Source of the DNA: Candidatus Methanomethylicia archaeon
Lineage (GTDB): Archaea > Thermoproteota > Methanomethylicia > CALHIW01
Assembly (NCBI GenBank): GCA_938030905.1
Contig: CALHIW010000013.1
Location: 1-36,664, forward strand
Direction: 5' to 3'
DNA length: 36,664 bases
Shown: one piece after another, positions 34,773-36,664 of the stretch
Numbering within the stretch: the stretch's first letter is position 1
How the letters are laid out: each line of letters starts with the position of its first letter
Made by a program: the position numbers and the translations under genes
Notes under the pieces: generated by a model
What the model saw: only the letters and a program-made list of their open reading frames with translations
Told to the model about the DNA's origin: nothing
Database searches by the model: none

Positions 34773-35834
34773 ATGAGGGTAACTCTTATAGGGGCTAATC
34801 CTTGGAAAATGATTAGGTTAAGGCTCATAGCTAAATCCCTAATAAAGCATGGATTCGATGTTAATGTCTTTACGCCTAGAGTTGATGTGAGATTTAGACC
34901 AAAAGTTCTCTCAGCATTTCTAAGATACTCGGCGTTTATTATTCAGGAGTTATTTATGGGTTCAGATATAATTCACTTCTTTAATATTCCTGACATATAT
35001 GGTTTAGTTCCTCTCTTAAGGAAGAGCTTTGGAAAAGCTAAACTAATTTATGATGTTAGAGGTCCTTGGGGTGATGAGCTAGTAGAGTTTGGCTATAAAT
35101 CATTGCATGGTTTGGCTGAAAGCATAGAGAGAATATTAACAGTTAAGGCTTCACTGGTTACTACGGTTAATAATATACTTGCTGAGAGAGCTAGAAAATG
35201 GGGTGCAAGAAGAGTATATGTTATCCCTAACTATCCAAGTATGGATTTTAAACCCTTAGTTAATCCTTTAGAGTTTAAACGTAAACTGGGTTTGGAGGGG
35301 AGGGTGTTGCTTTTTGTTGGTTCATTTACGAGTATTGAGTGTGCTTTAGATGTTGTATTCATTTTTTATAGGGTTTATAGGAGGATGCCTGATGTTAGAT
35401 TGGTGATGGTTGGAGATGGGGGTTTAATGCCTGAAATTAGGAGGAGTATTTTAAAGTTAGGATTAAGAGATAAGGTAATATTAACAGGATGGATTCCTCA
35501 TAGGGAAGTTGCGGATTGGATTTCTATAGCTGATCTATGTCTTCTACCTAGAAGAGAAGAGGGGGAAGCTTCCAAGTTTTTCGCTCCCGAATCTATATTG
35601 AAAGTTAATGAGTATTTAGCTTTAGGTAAACCTGTAGTTACTACTCCAGTTGGAGGCTTTAAGAATGCACCATCACCACCATTCATTATAGCTCCATTTA
35701 ATAGACTTAGTGATGCTATAATTAAAGCTTTAGAGGAACCTATTAAAGTTAAAGATCAATTAAAATATACATGGAATACATCGGAGAAAATCCTCATTAA
35801 AGCATACAATGAGTTAATTGAAAATAGTGTATAG
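34773..35834 (+). CDS. GT4-like glycosyltransferase
   Basis: A 353-residue GT-B glycosyltransferase. N-terminal domain: RVTLIGANPWKMIRLRLIAK, DIIHFFNIPDIYG and LIYDVRGPWGDE (about 102-113). Donor domain: VIPNYPSMDFKPLV (about 150-163), VLLFVGSFTSIECALDVV, VRLVMVGDGGLMPEIRRSIL (about 209-228), VILTGWIPHREVADWISIAD and the nucleotide-binding FFAPESILKVNEYLALGKPV (about 270-289), then TTPVGG. The frame is intact. The TTGGGG(TAG) before its ATG gives a weak SD only. It acts in surface-glycan assembly; sugar and acceptor unknown. Confidence 0.85.
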   Translation: MRVTLIGANPWKMIRLRLIAKSLIKHGFDVNVFTPRVDVRFRPKVLSAFLRYSAFIIQELFMGSDIIHFFNIPDIYGLVPLLRKSFGKAKLIYDVRGPWGDELVEFGYKSLHGLAESIERILTVKASLVTTVNNILAERARKWGARRVYVIPNYPSMDFKPLVNPLEFKRKLGLEGRVLLFVGSFTSIECALDVVFIFYRVYRRMPDVRLVMVGDGGLMPEIRRSILKLGLRDKVILTGWIPHREVADWISIADLCLLPRREEGEASKFFAPESILKVNEYLALGKPVVTTPVGGFKNAPSPPFIIAPFNRLSDAIIKALEEPIKVKDQLKYTWNTSEKILIKAYNELIENSV

Positions 35835-35972
35835 ATGTAATCGATTAAAACATAATTATGGCAAAGCAACGTATGAGGTGGCGTGTTGATGAGGAAGTAT
35901 TTGAGTGAGGTGTAAATTTCACTATGGCTAAATATACTAGTTGAAGTATAACATATTATGGTAAATTGATGA

Positions 35973-36664
35973 TTATTGATAAATTCTGAATATTCTAAAG
36001 TTGTATAATCTATCGATTAAGCTAATGTTAATATGTGAATTAAACTTAATAACCCCCCCTTTAAGAATAGATCTAGCCTCAAGAGGGAGATCATCAATGT
36101 TTAAAATTAAAATTGTAGCATTATATTTCTCAATAATACTATAGATACTTGTTAAATTTGCATTTCTTGGAATTGCTACTATCTCCCTATCTGTTATCCA
36201 GGCAAAAACTCTTGATGGACCATGTATAGCTATAATTTCCCCATTATCAACACTACTCATTACTCTATTAGCTAAATCTGTTAGCTGCTTTGTTGATGAT
36301 TGATTTATTGTTTTCAATACATCTTGATATTGATATGTATGGTATGTTATGGCTAGGAGGGCTATGATAAGAATAGCTAATAATAGCTTTAAACTATTAA
36401 GCCTAAATGTTCTGGATCCTCTAGTAATTTTAAGTCTTACTTGGAGTTTTGAGGATACTATGTTAATTATGGATGATGATGTTAACGTCATCATTATGAA
36501 TACTGAGAGGAGAAATCTCTTCTCAAGCCAGCCGAGTGGAAAGTATAGTGAGTATAGTATCATATGTGATGCTATAAATATTAATGGTATAGCTTTAACT
36601 ATACTATTTACTTGAGTTAAGTATAGTATTGTTAGTATTATGAATGGAGGGGTTATCCATAAAT
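35973..36664 (-). CDS. Membrane protein, C-terminal part (runs off right edge)
   Basis: The minus-strand frame stays open from the TAA at 35973 to the window edge, so the start is outside. It shows three or four membrane helices (TPPFIILTILYL, AIPLIFIASHMILYSLYFPL, RFLLSVFIMMTLTSS and LKLLLAILIIALLAITYHTY), then a soluble tail of about 130 residues (GEIIAIHGPSRVFAWITDRE, NATILILNIDDLP). This layout is that of GT-C type membrane glycosyltransferases (ArnT/PMT-like) and related polymer proteins, with the tail outside the cell. The assignment is by topology and context only. Confidence 0.55.
   Translation of the reverse strand, partial: LWITPPFIILTILYLTQVNSIVKAIPLIFIASHMILYSLYFPLGWLEKRFLLSVFIMMTLTSSSIINIVSSKLQVRLKITRGSRTFRLNSLKLLLAILIIALLAITYHTYQYQDVLKTINQSSTKQLTDLANRVMSSVDNGEIIAIHGPSRVFAWITDREIVAIPRNANLTSIYSIIEKYNATILILNIDDLPLEARSILKGGVIKFNSHINISLIDRLYNFRIFRIYQ

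Noticed and set aside
1..36664. CRISPR arrays, tRNA or rRNA genes
   Set aside because: I found no regularly spaced direct repeats and no GC-rich cloverleaf-like stretch, which would stand out in this AT-rich DNA. A covariance search would be decisive.

Overview
The window reads as a piece of a hyperthermophilic crenarchaeal chromosome (Thermoproteota). Evidence: AT-rich DNA with TATA-like TTTAAA boxes about 25 bases before many start codons (leaderless genes), an ESCRT-III/CdvB cell-division protein, a PolB-family DNA polymerase, ribosomal protein eL33 (L35Ae), an aKMT-type lysine methyltransferase, a DUF359 dephospho-CoA kinase, a UbiA-type archaeal lipid prenyltransferase and a DUF3782-like coiled-coil nuclease. 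Something near Desulfurococcales/Ignisphaera is my guess; the sequence does not prove the genus.

Layout. Positions 1-6116 hold a possible edge gene, a cobalamin-binding radical SAM enzyme, a geranylgeranyl-reductase-type flavoprotein, a UbiE-like methyltransferase, a second radical SAM enzyme and a nucleoside phosphorylase; the first three make a plausible isoprenoid (lipid or quinone) modification group. Positions 6140-7200 are a decayed TnpB. Positions 7474-22979 are mostly core genes: PolB with its exonuclease residues replaced, L35Ae, an SDH/S49-like membrane protease, a two-winged-helix protein, a HemK/Mtq2 methylase, DUF359 kinase, an overlapping three-gene minus-strand operon (COG2426 membrane protein, DUF429, inositol monophosphatase), a shattered endonuclease III, CdvB, a ROK sugar kinase, an RNA m5C methyltransferase with aKMT, a DGGGP synthase, and a coiled-coil PD-(D/E)XK protein.

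Positions 23280-36664 are an accessory surface-glycan locus in heavy decay. Intact genes are two GT4 glycosyltransferases, a wecC-type UDP-ManNAc dehydrogenase, a wecB-type UDP-GlcNAc 2-epimerase and the C-terminal part of a membrane protein running off the right edge. Between them lie broken GT4 and GT2 glycosyltransferases, a shrunken Gfo/Idh oxidoreductase, a methyltransferase scrap and two decayed DDE transposases. WecB plus WecC would turn UDP-GlcNAc into UDP-ManNAc and then UDP-ManNAcA for glycan assembly; much of the rest of that pathway here is dead.

The most interesting signals are the PolB with three of four proofreading carboxylates lost but an intact polymerase site and a PIP-like C-terminus, the isoprenoid-modification neighbourhood, a nested palindrome at 23280-23362, and a diverged dispersed repeat at 9872 and 25462. 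I saw no CRISPR array, tRNA or rRNA.
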